From Arthrinium phaeospermum (taxonomy: Eukaryota; Ascomycota; Sordariomycetes; Amphisphaeriales; Apiosporaceae), in contig QYRS01000007.1 of NCBI GenBank assembly GCA_006503535.1, positions 186,001 through 250,000 on the forward strand: a DNA stretch of 64,000 nucleotides, written 5' to 3'. Each line of letters opens with the position of its first letter. Position 1 is the stretch's first letter. The translations under genes were made by a program, and so were the position numbers. Positions 1-11,997 of this stretch are shown piece by piece. The notes below the pieces were generated by a model that saw only the letters and a list, made by a program, of their open reading frames with translations, was not told where the DNA came from and did no database searches.

Positions 1-334
1 GGAGTGCCGGATACGAGAGGGCGAGAGCCATGAAGGTGTGGCGCCTCAAAAGACCTCGAAGGAGGGCGAGAATGGCAATGGATACACACACCGGCATTTC
101 AAATGGTCGCCAAGGTTTACAGACGTATACAACAGTGTGGAAGAGTCGCCCCCAGGAAACGATGGGTGGGCCGTGAAAGAAGGCTTGACAAGGTAAGCAA
201 GCAAACTTGGCTTAACACCTCCCTTTTGAGTAACACGTGCTGACAATCAAACCCCAACAAACAGTATTACTCCGATGAAGGCAAATTTCTACCACGCGGC
301 ACCGCATCTGCATGGAACAGAGTTACAACTGTAA
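1..334 (+). CDS. 3' end of an unrecognised protein-coding gene (partial)
   Basis: The window opens inside a coding exon. In the frame whose codons begin at base 2, bases 2-192 read without a stop and give a non-repetitive, tryptophan- and aromatic-containing stretch ending EGLTR. A donor GTAAGC at 193 and an acceptor AACAG ending at 264 define a 72 bp intron. Splicing completes a serine codon and continues SITPMKANFYHAAP to a TAA at 332-334. The sense of both exons, the good splice sites and the size of the intron support a real gene end. I do not recognise the family. Just after CAACT there is a second donor-like GTAAGTACG, so the true end could lie further right in another exon. The upstream part lies outside the window. 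Confidence 0.55.
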
Positions 335-611
335 GTACGAAACGTGGAGAGCATCTTTAGCATTGGCAATTGCGTTGCTAGGCGAGGCTTCAAGAGGAGT
401 TGGGGCTTTGTTTGGCCAATCTGGTCAATATTCTATAAATTAGACTATAGAGACCTAGATATGTATATCGGAGCCCCAGTCCTTGGGGCATCCCATGAAC
501 TCCGCTCGCGCCTGAACTCGCACGTGCACTGAGATGGTGCGTATACCATGATGCTGTGGTCAAGATCTAATGATTCGGTATAGAGAACAGTCGAAGTCAC
601 AAAATAACACC

Positions 612-2102
612 ATGCCTGTGACACAAGAACACTCCCTATCACATCGACCAAAGAATCATTTCTATGCCTTGGTAGCATACGAGGATCCCTATGTTCAGCC
701 CTTGATTCTCTCGGCGCTCTCTAAGCTCTTCGCGGCGGAATCGTACACCCTCCTGTCCCTTCCTCAATCATATGACGCGTCTTCGTCATCTGAGATCTCA
801 ATGTCTTCTCTGCTCCCTCCGTCGACGGCGGAAAATGAAGCCCGCATCCTACAGATCACGCCGTACGAACAGGTCGACTGGTCGTATGTTTCAGACGACC
901 ACAAGGGCAATGTGCTGGTGAACAGCTACATGCTGCGCAAGGCCCTCATCCGAAAGCACTACCTAGGCACCACCATCGAGCACTGGGTGGCCAAGCATCC
1001 CGAGTCGGCCCTGAACTCGCACTTCCGCCGCGGAGACGCTTTCGAGGTCGACTATGCCGAGTTCCTGGACGACGCGCTGGTCGAGGCGTTCGACCTGCGC
1101 GCGAGCCTCGACAAGAACGAAGAGATCGAGGACGCCAAGGATCGCGAGTGGTGGATCCTCAAGCCCGGTATGAGTGACCGTGGCCAAGGGATCCGACTGT
1201 TCAGCACGATGGAGGAACTGCAGGGGATTTTCGATGGATGGGAAGAGGACGAAGATGAGGAGGAGGAAGAAGACGAAGATGGAGACGCAGCGGCCGGGAA
1301 GAAGGAAGAAGACGATGAAGACGATGAAGACGACGATGATAAGGATGACGGCATCACTGCCTCTCATCTCCGCCACTTCGTCGCGCAGCCTTACATTCAC
1401 CAGCCTCTGCTCCTGCCCGCCTACGACAACCGCAAGTTCCACATCCGGACGTACGTTCTGTGCGTCGGCAGCCTCGACGTCTACGTCTACCGCGAGATGC
1501 TTGCACTATTTGCAGGCAAGCCCTACGTTGCGCCTTGGGAAGTCTCGTCTGCTGGAGGAGACGGCGGCGCCAGCACAATCGACCTCGAGGCCCATCTGAC
1601 CAACACGTGTCTCCAGCGCACCGTGAAGGACGGCTCCGTGCGCCGGTTCTGGGACGTCGATATTCCTACCGAGTCCACTTCGCCCGCGCAACCGTCCAAG
1701 CAGGCCATCTTCGATCAGATCTGCGCCATCACCGGCGACCTGTTCCAGGCCGCGGCGCAGGGCGGCATGACGATGCACTTCCAACCGCTGCCCAACGCGT
1801 TCGAGGTGTTCGGGCTGGACTTCCTCGTCGACGCCGCGGGCACGGCTTGGCTGCTCGAGGTCAACAGCTTCCCCGACTTCAAGCAGACGGGCGACGAGCT
1901 CCACGGCCTGGTCCAGGGGCTCTGGGAGGGCGTCATGGCGCTGGCCGTGCGGCCGCGGTTCGGCGGCCAAGGGGAGAAGGTCGAAACCCCTTCTGCTGTA
2001 AAGGGGGCAGTCGGAGCAGGGAAGGATCGGGAGAGTTACGCGGAGCAGGTCAGGGATATGGTTCACGTTAGGGGTATTGATTTGGGTAGGCGGTTTGGCT
2101 AG
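612..2102 (+). CDS. Tubulin-tyrosine ligase (TTL) family ATP-grasp protein
   Basis: Single-exon gene of 496 aa. It carries the TTL/ATP-grasp hallmarks: ILKPGMSDRGQGI around residue 184 (ATP-binding lysine), RKFHIRTYVLC, AHLTNTCLQ, and EVFGLDFLVD followed by LLEVNSFPDF near the C-terminus (metal and phosphate contacts). TTL enzymes ligate an amino acid to a protein or peptide C-terminus or side chain. The budding-yeast relative Pby1 is linked to P-bodies, and the substrate of the fungal proteins is not established. An insert of about 35 residues made almost only of Asp and Glu (about residues 211-245) splits the ATP-grasp fold between two core blocks and is probably a surface loop. I chose the ATG at 612 because its context CACCATG is good and the conserved part begins soon after; an in-frame ATG at 570 would add 14 residues. 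Confidence 0.85.
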   Translation: MPVTQEHSLSHRPKNHFYALVAYEDPYVQPLILSALSKLFAAESYTLLSLPQSYDASSSSEISMSSLLPPSTAENEARILQITPYEQVDWSYVSDDHKGNVLVNSYMLRKALIRKHYLGTTIEHWVAKHPESALNSHFRRGDAFEVDYAEFLDDALVEAFDLRASLDKNEEIEDAKDREWWILKPGMSDRGQGIRLFSTMEELQGIFDGWEEDEDEEEEEDEDGDAAAGKKEEDDEDDEDDDDKDDGITASHLRHFVAQPYIHQPLLLPAYDNRKFHIRTYVLCVGSLDVYVYREMLALFAGKPYVAPWEVSSAGGDGGASTIDLEAHLTNTCLQRTVKDGSVRRFWDVDIPTESTSPAQPSKQAIFDQICAITGDLFQAAAQGGMTMHFQPLPNAFEVFGLDFLVDAAGTAWLLEVNSFPDFKQTGDELHGLVQGLWEGVMALAVRPRFGGQGEKVETPSAVKGAVGAGKDRESYAEQVRDMVHVRGIDLGRRFG

Positions 2103-5100
2103 AGGGATTTGGCGTATACCTGAGGCAACAATATATCGGTAACCACGAAACAATTTTACCATTTGTCTCGTAAGAGGTGAATTGCCCCTAGATCATGTTT
2201 CTGTAGAACATACTGAGGTCGCTCTGAAGTTCCGTTATGTGCCACTTTGCAATTCCCAGGGACATATGGGAGAAGAGCTGAGCTACCCATTATACGTGAT
2301 AGGCTGGGCTCGGAATCGAGCTTCCGGTAGATACAGGATCGCACATCAAGCTGCTGTGTTACGTGACAAGTTACGGTCCACGATCTCGGGAACATGCTTA
2401 TCCGTTTGCTTACTCCAACGAGGACGGGGTGGCTGTGGGCGACCGGTCACCCACCAATGCAAACAAGTACATAACGACGCACGATACACACATATCCGTG
2501 GTGATCCGCGACTTGCTCAGTTGACGACCCACCTGCCTTATGCTTTGTTCATATTGAATGAAGCTGGTGTTCCGGAAACCCCAACTGCATCCAACCCACC
2601 TGGCTATCAGATACCCGCAGTGACAGGTCAGGTCGGTTCCTGCTGGAGAAAGAGGCGTGAGTTTGCTAAGCCTCTCTGATGATGAGTTCCCGTCGCGGCC
2701 TCCATAGTACACACATGTACCTACCGACCTACACTGCTGCCTCCGAGATATCTACCAGACCGCACATCACACAGCCTTGTCGGCGGCCTCTTGCTCAAAC
2801 TTGAATCTCCCTCAAGTTCCTAAAGTCTATTGCCACCGTTGGGTCGCATTGAAACAGGTTGATGATGAACGTAAATGCTGCGCCCTCTATCTCCGAGGCA
2901 TCCCATGGAGGCGATAAGGTCTTGGAAGTGTGTGATGTTGTGCCTGGTACTAGGTAGCCGCAGTATAAGTACCTGTATCCACTCGTCTTACTGGGCGGAC
3001 TCGGACGGCTACTGAGCCGGCGCGCTGGGAAAGAGCTCTGATTGGCTAGACTCTTCGCCTAGTCGAATACATATGTGCACGCACTTGATCTACAAGTACG
3101 GAGGCAAGCATTACAGTAGTGTCACCTTGATGATATTAATTCCAGCACAGCTCGAGTGGAGGATTGGGAAGGCTGGAGGCAAGCGGTTACACTAACCGCT
3201 GTAGCTCCTTCTGCCGTCTCGACTAGTGAAATACAGATATCCTCTATACCTATTAGTGTTGCGATATGTGTAATGAATGTACTTTTATGTGTTCTAGCGT
3301 CTACAGTAGAAGAAAACAGCTTCAAGTAGATCCGGCGGTGTAAAACCGAAGATGACGGAGCTGTTGGAGCCCCGTTTGAACGAGACCTTAACCCAGCCTC
3401 TAAAGGCTCTTGCTTCCGTTGATTGGATCGTTGATGCCTGGTTGCTGAGAGGGCTATAGGATTAGTTGGTATGCCGAGACTGACACCGCATCCCATCCAC
3501 CCTTGGCTGTCCGGAACCCCCATGTGGCAATCCTTTATGCTGTTGCTGGGGAAGCTAGAAGACCAACTAGCCATGCAACGACACTTGTCGCCCACAATTC
3601 CCAGAGAAACCCCCTTCCAAAAAAGCAACGGAAACATGTACATACGTAGAGGCGGTCACGATGATGTGTTGACGACATGACGTGAGCGTGTGTGTGCCCA
3701 ACTTTGCAGAAACCACCGAAGCCGGGCACGGTACTCCGTACCTAGCTCGACTCGGAAGTCAGCAAGGTTGGGTAGCATGATGGTCAGACGATACTGTAGC
3801 AACAACGGTGGTGAACTGCGAACTTGTTTCTGCTTGTTTCAACGGAGCGAGCCGGCGCGGGCAGCAAGGGGTTCGAAACGAATTGGACTTTTCTTTCCCC
3901 TTATTCCAACCAGGAGGATTTCCTTGAACAGGAAGGTAGGTCATGGCCGTTGGTACCCAGTCTTCTCCGTCCGGTTTGGTGGTGCCAAGGTGCACATGTT
4001 CGCGATTAGAATTTTCTCAATCCCCCAAGCGGGGCTTGCACCTGTTTGATATGGGACAGTTTGTTTCTTCGCGCCGGGAAGGGAAAGGGCGTCGCTTTTG
4101 TTTCCTGCGAGCATGAAATGAGCCTGTACTACTGGTAGCCCTCCTGCCCCCCTGGAGATGCTGTGCACAGCCACGCTGCTTGCGGGCCGACCAGAGCACC
4201 AGAGCAAACAACCCCATCACGAACACTGCAGATCAGGGCAGAATCCAGGGAAGGAGTCAGGGTGCCATGCCCTGGCCCCCATTGTACTTGTACACATATA
4301 TCTGTGCCTTCCAGACTCAGAAGTCAGAGCAAATACTTGATAGGGCGCGTCTGGATATGTGCAGTCAGGGAGAGAGTGCGAGAACCATTTGTGTTGCCGC
4401 CAAACGAAACCCGCATTTCTCACACGGAACGCGCATATCCCAAACTGGGGTACACCTTCAATGTCAAGTGGTAATAACGCGCCGCGCTTACGCTACGTAT
4501 TACTGCAATGGGGCTTCGTCCGACCTTCGATTTTTGTATGGGTTCCGGTATGGGGAGAGGGGAACAGAGATTTAGGTAGCATCGTTCCACCCCTCAGCAA
4601 GGTCAAGGCTGCCAACCGCATGCTATGCAGTGGTACTGTAGACATGAATAGAGACCAGGAACAAGTCAATAACAAACTCTTCTAGAAGCTCGAGTCCATG
4701 GGCGATATTGTCATTGGTTTGGCGAATGACTGTTGGCGATGCCGGTAATTGACTTGTCTAGCCGAGACGTCATTGGACATGGGCAATCGATAATGTCAGT
4801 ACTGGCCCGGAGTCAGGGGGAGGCTTGTCGGTCTCTTACTGTAACCGGCAAATTCGAGATTAAACGGGCCAATCGCCATGCAGGTAGCCTTCGAGACTTG
4901 AGTTTTCCTCATCTCCGAACAGCTGTGCGACTACCAACATGTTGGTATACGAGTCAAGCGGCTGCCAACTCCTGCTTCTTTTCTAGGCCATAGCATATCG
5001 TAATATACAGACCGGGGGGTGCGACGCATAGAGCAGTATTTCACTTCACAACCCATCTCCGCCGGGCGGAAATACCTATGGATAATGCCATGTCAAGCAG

Positions 5101-7588
5101 TGCAACTCATGTGTTAGAGATTGCCCAATACTTAGCTAATCTACAAGTAGCTTCTAGGTGGGCAAGCATGTAGCCTAGCACCTAGACACTACTGTACTTA
5201 AGTAGGATGTCAGTGCCTAGCGTCGGGGCCATGCAAGGTGGGTGGTGGGACCACTGTTAAGTTTGAATTTCCAGATTCCATTTGATGCTTACCTCAGTCC
5301 GGGGTAATTTGTTAATGTTGACTGCAAAAAACCTCCTCGATGGACTCAGGTTAGTGTTTGACCTGGAACCCAATGGCTTGACCTTAGTGCGTCCCTATTT
5401 CACGTGCGAGGGCGTATCAAAGATGATGATACACTCGTGGCGTAAATAAGATATTAGCCTACGGCTCGGCAAGAAACAAGCTGTCTTAAGTAATGACGTC
5501 GCAGCGGTCAAGACTAAAGCCATGATACTTGCTTATTTAAGTTTCAAGCTACACCTTCAGCTTCTGGATATGCCAAGCTCCAGAGAGCTACGCGTCCTTG
5601 GCTGATACGTGCTCCGGCGGGCGGTACAGCGGGCGGTATATTGCCGCCAAGAGGCCAAGGAAGTTCGCCCATGTTGGGAGACCAAGAATCCCGGAGGGAG
5701 GGAGGGAGGCAGGGAGGCAGGGAGGCAAAGCGGGCATTTCGAGGCCTCCGACCAGTTCTTGGCCTTGCACTGTCACCCTTCTTTTTCCATCATCACGGAG
5801 CTTTCTCAGTCTGGCAGTGCGGTTGCAACTTAACGTTTGCGAACATGCCATGGCTGAACGCCCAGGCATGGCGCTAGATTAGTCGCCTCTCTCCTCCCAG
5901 CTTGTCAGGTATCGTGGGGCACCTAAAAGAGGCTTTGCGACTGAATAAGGAGCCACGCCAGGGCTGACGAGATGGAGCTTCCTTTTAATAACTACCACCC
6001 ATCAATCGTGATCGACCAAACCAACTGGTATACCAGGTGCCATATCCCCTCGATATTCGCGTGGGGTAAGAATTCGTGCATTACAGGCAGAGAGTGGTGA
6101 CAGCTTTGTGGCTGGCGTCCATTACCACTACACAGCTCATAACCTTCTGCTCCCGGGTCTAGGGTGGCCTTGAGGTAAGAGTAAGGTTGCTTAGTGTAAG
6201 CATTACCACTAGTTTATGCAGCCCTCTGCTGGAAGGTAAGTCGCCTTGGCTGAAGAACATTGGAAACCACATTCGAATAGAATGCTGCATGCATAGAAGC
6301 CCTGGACTGCTGGACTTGGTGTCTGGGCCACTTACACATGGAAGCCTCATTGGCTCAAATCTTGTATTATATAGGTGCTACATGGGGAATCTGTTTCGCT
6401 GCCTCTACAAGACTCAATGCCAATCCCTTGCTCCAATCTCGGCTCAGATTCATCAGCAGGAATATCATCCCGTATTCCAGATAGATACTGGACAGCGGCA
6501 GGCCCCTAACTCCTAACTGGAGCTGCCTGGCTGCACTGACAATCGATGGTCACTTGTGAAGGAGAGTTTTGATGGGGATCGGCTGAAAACGCCAAGTACC
6601 CGGAGGTAACTTGGTGGGCCAGAAGCGCCAATAAGACCCCTGACGGGTTACCCTGGCATTAGGTTGAGTTAGGTTGGGTACATGCAGAGTCAAGACAAGG
6701 GCCGACATGCACGCTCTGGCGCTAATGCAAAGCTCTAGGACGGTACTGGGCAAGACTAGGTGGTGTCGTGGTACATGGGGCTTGCACAGCCTCGCTCCAA
6801 AGGGTCTTGGCTTGATCTTTGCTGGCTTGGCTTACCGTGCTGTGCTGCCATGGCTCATGGGCAATTCGCTCTCTCCCTCCCTCCCTCCTCCATCACCATC
6901 CCTCTCTGCGTGCATCAAGCAAGCAAGCAAGCATCTAGGTTTCTGGGTCTCTGGACTTCGCTTTCTCTGCTGATTGCCACAGCACAAGGAGCAGGAGAGG
7001 GAAAACAGGGCGGAGAGAAACCAATCACCCGTTTAGAGTGCACACAAGCAAAGGTTGCTCCTTTCGGAAACTCCCTGCTTGCAAAACGTGCTGTTCGTTG
7101 CACTGCTTGTTTGCACTGCCCCCTCGACCGATCGCACTTGCTTGCTGCTAAAGATCGGATTGGGCCTGGATCAATACATCCCATGTACTTGCTTGTACCG
7201 GCACTGGTCCAGCACTTTCGCCTGCCGTACTGGCCGTCCTCTCTTTATCTGGCCTAACCCACCTTGTATTGTTTTCCCTCGACTTGTCTTCCCGTCCTCT
7301 GCCAACCGGCTCACCTGAGCATTCCTCATTCTTCGCGGTCTCTATTCATACCATCCTTTGTTGTTGTTGTTGTCATCCAAACGTGAGGACCAACAAGACG
7401 TTAATACGCAATCGCTTATGGAAGGTTTGCTGGCATCATTACGAAGGCAGTGCCCTAGGAAGGCTGTGTGAAACCCAGCAAAGGAGAGAGTGACCGGGCA
7501 GCCATAAGAGGAGGCAGACGCATTCCACACCCGGCATCCGGAATTCTCTCATTCCCCATATCATCTCTAGACCCAGCCATTCGCGAAT
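2103..7588. other. Intergenic stretch, no supported gene
   Basis: About 5.5 kb in which the open frames (up to 173 codons) overlap each other in several frames, have no recognisable motif and no convincing splice partners. A purine-rich tandem repeat (GGGAGGCA-like units) lies at 5693-5727. The last 500 bases, with pyrimidine-rich tracts and a TTGTTG run near 7360, look like the promoter and 5' leader of the Ca2+-ATPase gene. Confidence 0.6.
5693..5727. repeat. Purine-rich minisatellite-like repeat
   Basis: Tandem GGGA units passing into three copies of GGGAGGCA within about 35 bases. It lies in a region without a supported gene. Confidence 0.8.
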
Positions 7589-10500
7589 ATGGCCGATTCT
7601 ACCAACCAGGACGCGGCGACGCCCCGAAGACCCCGGGCCCCGACCATCACCATAGATACCACAGCAGTTGGCGCATCGCAAGATGATGACCCGGATCCCA
7701 CGGCCGCCGCACCTCGCCGCCATTCTCCCATCTCTCCTACCGACGACACCACGAGTCCTACATCAACGGCGAACCCATTGAATCCCGGCTGGACGTCTTC
7801 GGATAACAGGACTGTAATGCCTCAACGACAGCCCTCCGGGGCCTCTGCGACATCGGATTACCAAGGTTCCCGATCTTTCGACAGCGACAACAGCCGGCCC
7901 CAGAGCCCTCATAACGTCTCCAGCCCCGTTACCTCGAGGGGGAACGACCGTGCCCAGAATTTCCTGGCGGTGCCCAACAATTACCGATCAAGGCAGAACT
8001 CGGTGGACAGTGAGGATGGCACCAGATCTATCGCTTCTGCGTCTTACGAGGGTGAGACGGTGGCGCAGACGGCCTCGTGGCAACCCGACAAAGGCGAAAA
8101 GATTGGTGGTATGGCAGGCGACGCCAATAACGACCAAATCATGAAGGATGAGGATGCCTTGAAAGCAGACGCAGGCAGGGAGGCCGACTTCGAAGTGAAA
8201 AACAATCCCTTTGCGTACAGCCCAGGACAGCTCACCAAAATGTTCAACCCGAAGTCATTGGCGGCATTCTATGCCCTCGGTGGTCTTTCTGGCATGGAAA
8301 AGGGTCTCCGCTCCAACCGCGACACAGGCTTGAGCGTAGATGAAAAGCACCTGGACGGCACGATATCGCTACAGGATGTGACCAAAAAGGACACAAAGTT
8401 GACGACAGAAGGGGCGGGGGCCCCAAGCGCAGAGACACCTGTCGCCAGAACCAACACGGCCAGCCGCGACGACGCATTCTCCGACCGCAAGCGTGTATAT
8501 GGCGACAACAGGATTCCCGAGAAGAAGGGCAAGAGCTTCTTACAACTGGTATGGATCACATATAACGACAAAGTTCTGATCCTTCTTTCTATTGCTGCTG
8601 TTGTATCCCTGGCTATCGGCTTATATCAAACCTTCGGCACCGAGCACGACCCCGAGCATCCAGGAGTCGAATGGGTGGAAGGCGTCGCCATTATTGTGGC
8701 TATCGTTATTGTTGTACTCGTTGGATCTCTGAATGATTGGCAAAAGGAGCGCCAGTTTGCCAAACTTAACAAGAAGAAGCAAGATCGAGTCGTGAGAGCG
8801 ATACGATCAGGGCAGACCGTCGAAGTTTCCGTCTTCGACATCATGGCCGGAGACGTCGTTCACCTTGAACCCGGAGATCTGATTCCCGTCGACGGTATTT
8901 TGATTCAGGGGTACAATGTCAAGTGCGATGAGTCCCAAGCAACTGGTGAATCCGACATAATCAAGAAACGCGGTGGCGACGAGGTTTATGCTGCTATCGA
9001 AAACGGCGAAAACCTGAAGAAGGCAGATCCATTCATCCAGTCTGGAGCGCGAGTTATGGAAGGGGCTGGTACATTTATGGCTACCTCGACTGGTGTTTAT
9101 TCCAGCTACGGAAAGACCATGATGGCTTTGGATGAGGACCCGGAGATCACACCTCTTCAGTCCAAGCTCAACGTCATTGCCGAATATATCGCCAAGCTTG
9201 GTGGTGCTGCCGGTCTACTGCTGTTTCTCGTCCTGTTCATCAAGTTCCTGGTCGCACTGCCCCACAACCCTGCCACGCCTGCGGAAAAGGGCCAGAACTT
9301 TTTGAATATCTTCATTGTCGTTGTAACAATCATTGTCGTCGCTGTGCCCGAAGGTCTACCTCTCGCTGTCACACTTGCTCTGGCGTTTGCAACAACTCGT
9401 ATGCTTCGAGAGAACAACCTGGTGCGGCACCTGAAGGCTTGCGAGGTCATGGGTAACGCTACCACCATCTGCTCAGACAAGACCGGAACCCTCACGCAGA
9501 ACAAGATGCTTGTCGTCTCCGGAACAGTTGGCACCAGTCACCGCTTTGGCGGCGATAGCGAGAGCTCTACCACTGGCCCTACTGCTAAGGAGCTTGTAAG
9601 CTCTCTTGGGCAGGAAGTCAAGGATTTGCTCCTGAAATCAATCTCCATGAACTCGACCGCATTTGAGGGCGATGTTGATGGCGTGAAGACATTCATTGGT
9701 TCCAAAACGGAAACAGCCCTTCTCACATTTGCCAAGGAGCATTTGGGCATGGGCCCTGTAAGCGAGGAGCGCTCCAACGCCAAGGTTCTGCAGCTGATCC
9801 CGTTTGACTCCGGCCGAAAATGCATGGGTGCTGTGGTGCAGTTAGCCAACGGCAAAGCTCGCCTCTACGTTAAGGGAGCATCTGAGATTCTACTTGCGAA
9901 ATGCACGGAAATGTTGCGCGACCCCTCTCAGGACTTGGCACGAGTCCCCCTCAGCGAGGAGAGTGCGGAGACTATTCGTGGCCTCATCGACAGTTATGCC
10001 TCCAGATCTCTCAGAACTATTGGCATCGTGTTCCGCGATTTCGACAAGTGGCCCCCGCGAAACAGCCGTCGAACTGATGGCGAAACCAACTTCGATGACA
10101 TCTTCCAGAGAATGACTTTCCTGGGGATGGTCGGTATCCAAGACCCGCTTCGTGAGGGTGTCGCTGATGCTGTCCGGAGCTGCCAGAAAGCTGGTGTCAT
10201 GGTCCGTATGGTCACTGGTGATAACAAGTTGACGGCACAAGCAATCGCAAAGGAATGTGGCATTCTGCAGCCCGAGGGTCTTGTTATGGAAGGACCTGAG
10301 TTCCGTAATCTCTCAAGGATGCAGCAAGAATCGATCATCCCTCGACTCCAAGTTCTGGCCCGCTCCAGCCCCGAAGACAAGCGTATACTGGTCCGACGCC
10401 TCAAAGATCTGGGTGAGACTGTTGCCGTGACCGGTGATGGCACGAACGATGCTCCCGCCTTGAAGCTTGCCGATGTTGGTTTCTCCATGGGCATTGCCGG

Positions 10501-11997
10501 TACAGAAGTTGCCAAGGAAGCTTCTGCAATCATTCTCATGGATGACAACTTCAACAGCATCGTCAAGGCCTTGAAGTGGGGTCGCGCTGTCAATGATGCC
10601 GTGAAACGCTTCCTTCAGTTCCAGCTTACCGTCAACATCACTGCCGTTATCCTGACATTTGTCACCGCTGTCTCCAACGAGAAAGAATCGTCTGTTTTGA
10701 CGGCTGTCCAGCTTCTTTGGGTTAACCTGATCATGGACACTCTTGCCGCTCTTGCCCTCGCTACCGACCCTCCTCAAGACAGTGTGCTGGATCGAAAGCC
10801 AGAACCGCGTGGCTCCGGCATCATCTCCGTCACCATGTGGAAGATGATCATCGGACAGGCCATTTATCAGCTCGTCATTACACTTCTCATATACTACGGA
10901 TCTCCCAGCATCCTCTCTTACGATGATAATATCGAGAAGGCTCAACTGAACACCCTTGTCTTCAACACATTCGTATGGATGCAAATCTTCAACCAGTGGA
11001 AGTAAGTATCTACCAGCCTCTTCTATCGCTCCCAACGAATCTTAATTCGGATCGTGTGGCTAACTATGACTTCAGTAACCGTCGTCTCGATAACAAGTTC
11101 AACATCTTCGAGGGTCTTCTGCAGAATTGGTTCTTCATTGGCATCAACACACTCATGTGCGGTGCCCAGGTCTTGATCATCTTCGTTGGTGGTGACGCGT
11201 TCAACATCGTACGAGTTGACATGAACGGCCAGAAATCACCCCCACAGACAGGAGCTCAGTGGGGTTACGCTATCTTCCTCGGAATCCTTTCTATCCCTGT
11301 TGGCGCCATTATACGACTGATTCCCGACAGCCTGCTTGCGAGCCTCGTTCCGGAGCCGTTCAAGCGAAAGTCGCCCCGCCTTCCGGGTCTTACCGTATCA
11401 GACGAAGAGCGATTCAACTACTACCCAGCTGCGTTTACCGAAGTTCGAGACGAACTTGCCTGGCTGAAACGCATCAAGGGCGGACGACTCAACAACCTGA
11501 AGTTCGCCATGCAGCATCCACGGGAGATGCTCCTTAATAGATCTAGATCGAAGAGTCCCGTCCACTCTCGATCCAACTCTGTATCGAATAAACCGTTCCC
11601 GCCCTCGACCCCCGTCCGCGAGGATAGCGTGGGCTCGATGGCACCTACACCAACACCAGATTCGCGCAAGCGTTCGCGCTCGATGAGGTCGCGCTCCAAT
11701 TCCGCACTGGGAGCGCCTACCGTCATGGCCGGCATTATTGCGGGCAGTATCGCAGCAGGGTGGTCTCCCGTTGAGAGAAACGGCGATGATTCGAATGCTG
11801 GACAACCCTTGCGGCCCTCGCCCCTGTCGCAGCAGCGACAAGGGGGAGGAGCAGCGCCTATGTTTACGGAAGAGCCCGAGAATATGGAGGGCGAGTCCAG
11901 TGCACCGCGCGCGACCGGAGCGGGAACATCGTTGGATGTCCCCAGGCTGAGCATACCAAAGCCTCCGGCAGGAAAAGAGCGAAAATCAACTTCATAA
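7589..11997 (+). CDS. PMC1: P-type Ca2+-transporting ATPase, vacuolar PMC1/PMCA type (P2B)
   Basis: Two exons: 7589-11001 and 11076-11997. The 74 bp intron (GTAAGT donor, GCTAAC branch, TTCAG acceptor) splices in frame inside NQWNNRRLDNKF, giving 1444 aa. P-type motifs are intact: TGES in the actuator domain, PEGLPLAV in TM4 (about residue 587), the phosphorylated Asp in DKTGTLTQ (about 630) and TGDGTNDAP (about 949). The order of TM segments, the NIFEG/FFIGIN motif and the lack of a cleavable signal match pumps that load Ca2+ into the vacuole (yeast Pmc1, Neurospora NCA-2/NCA-3). The N-terminal tail (about 320 residues, Ser/Pro/Thr-rich) and the C-terminal tail (about 190 residues, with RSRSKSP-like repeats) are much longer than in yeast Pmc1 and rich in possible phosphorylation sites. 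In animal PMCAs and plant type IIB pumps one tail is autoinhibitory and binds calmodulin; a regulatory role here is inference. Confidence 0.95.

Noticed and set aside
963..1442. Long minus-strand frames opposite the TTL-like gene
   Set aside because: They mirror the acidic GAN-rich stretch and code for Ser or hydrophobic runs; shadows of the plus-strand gene.
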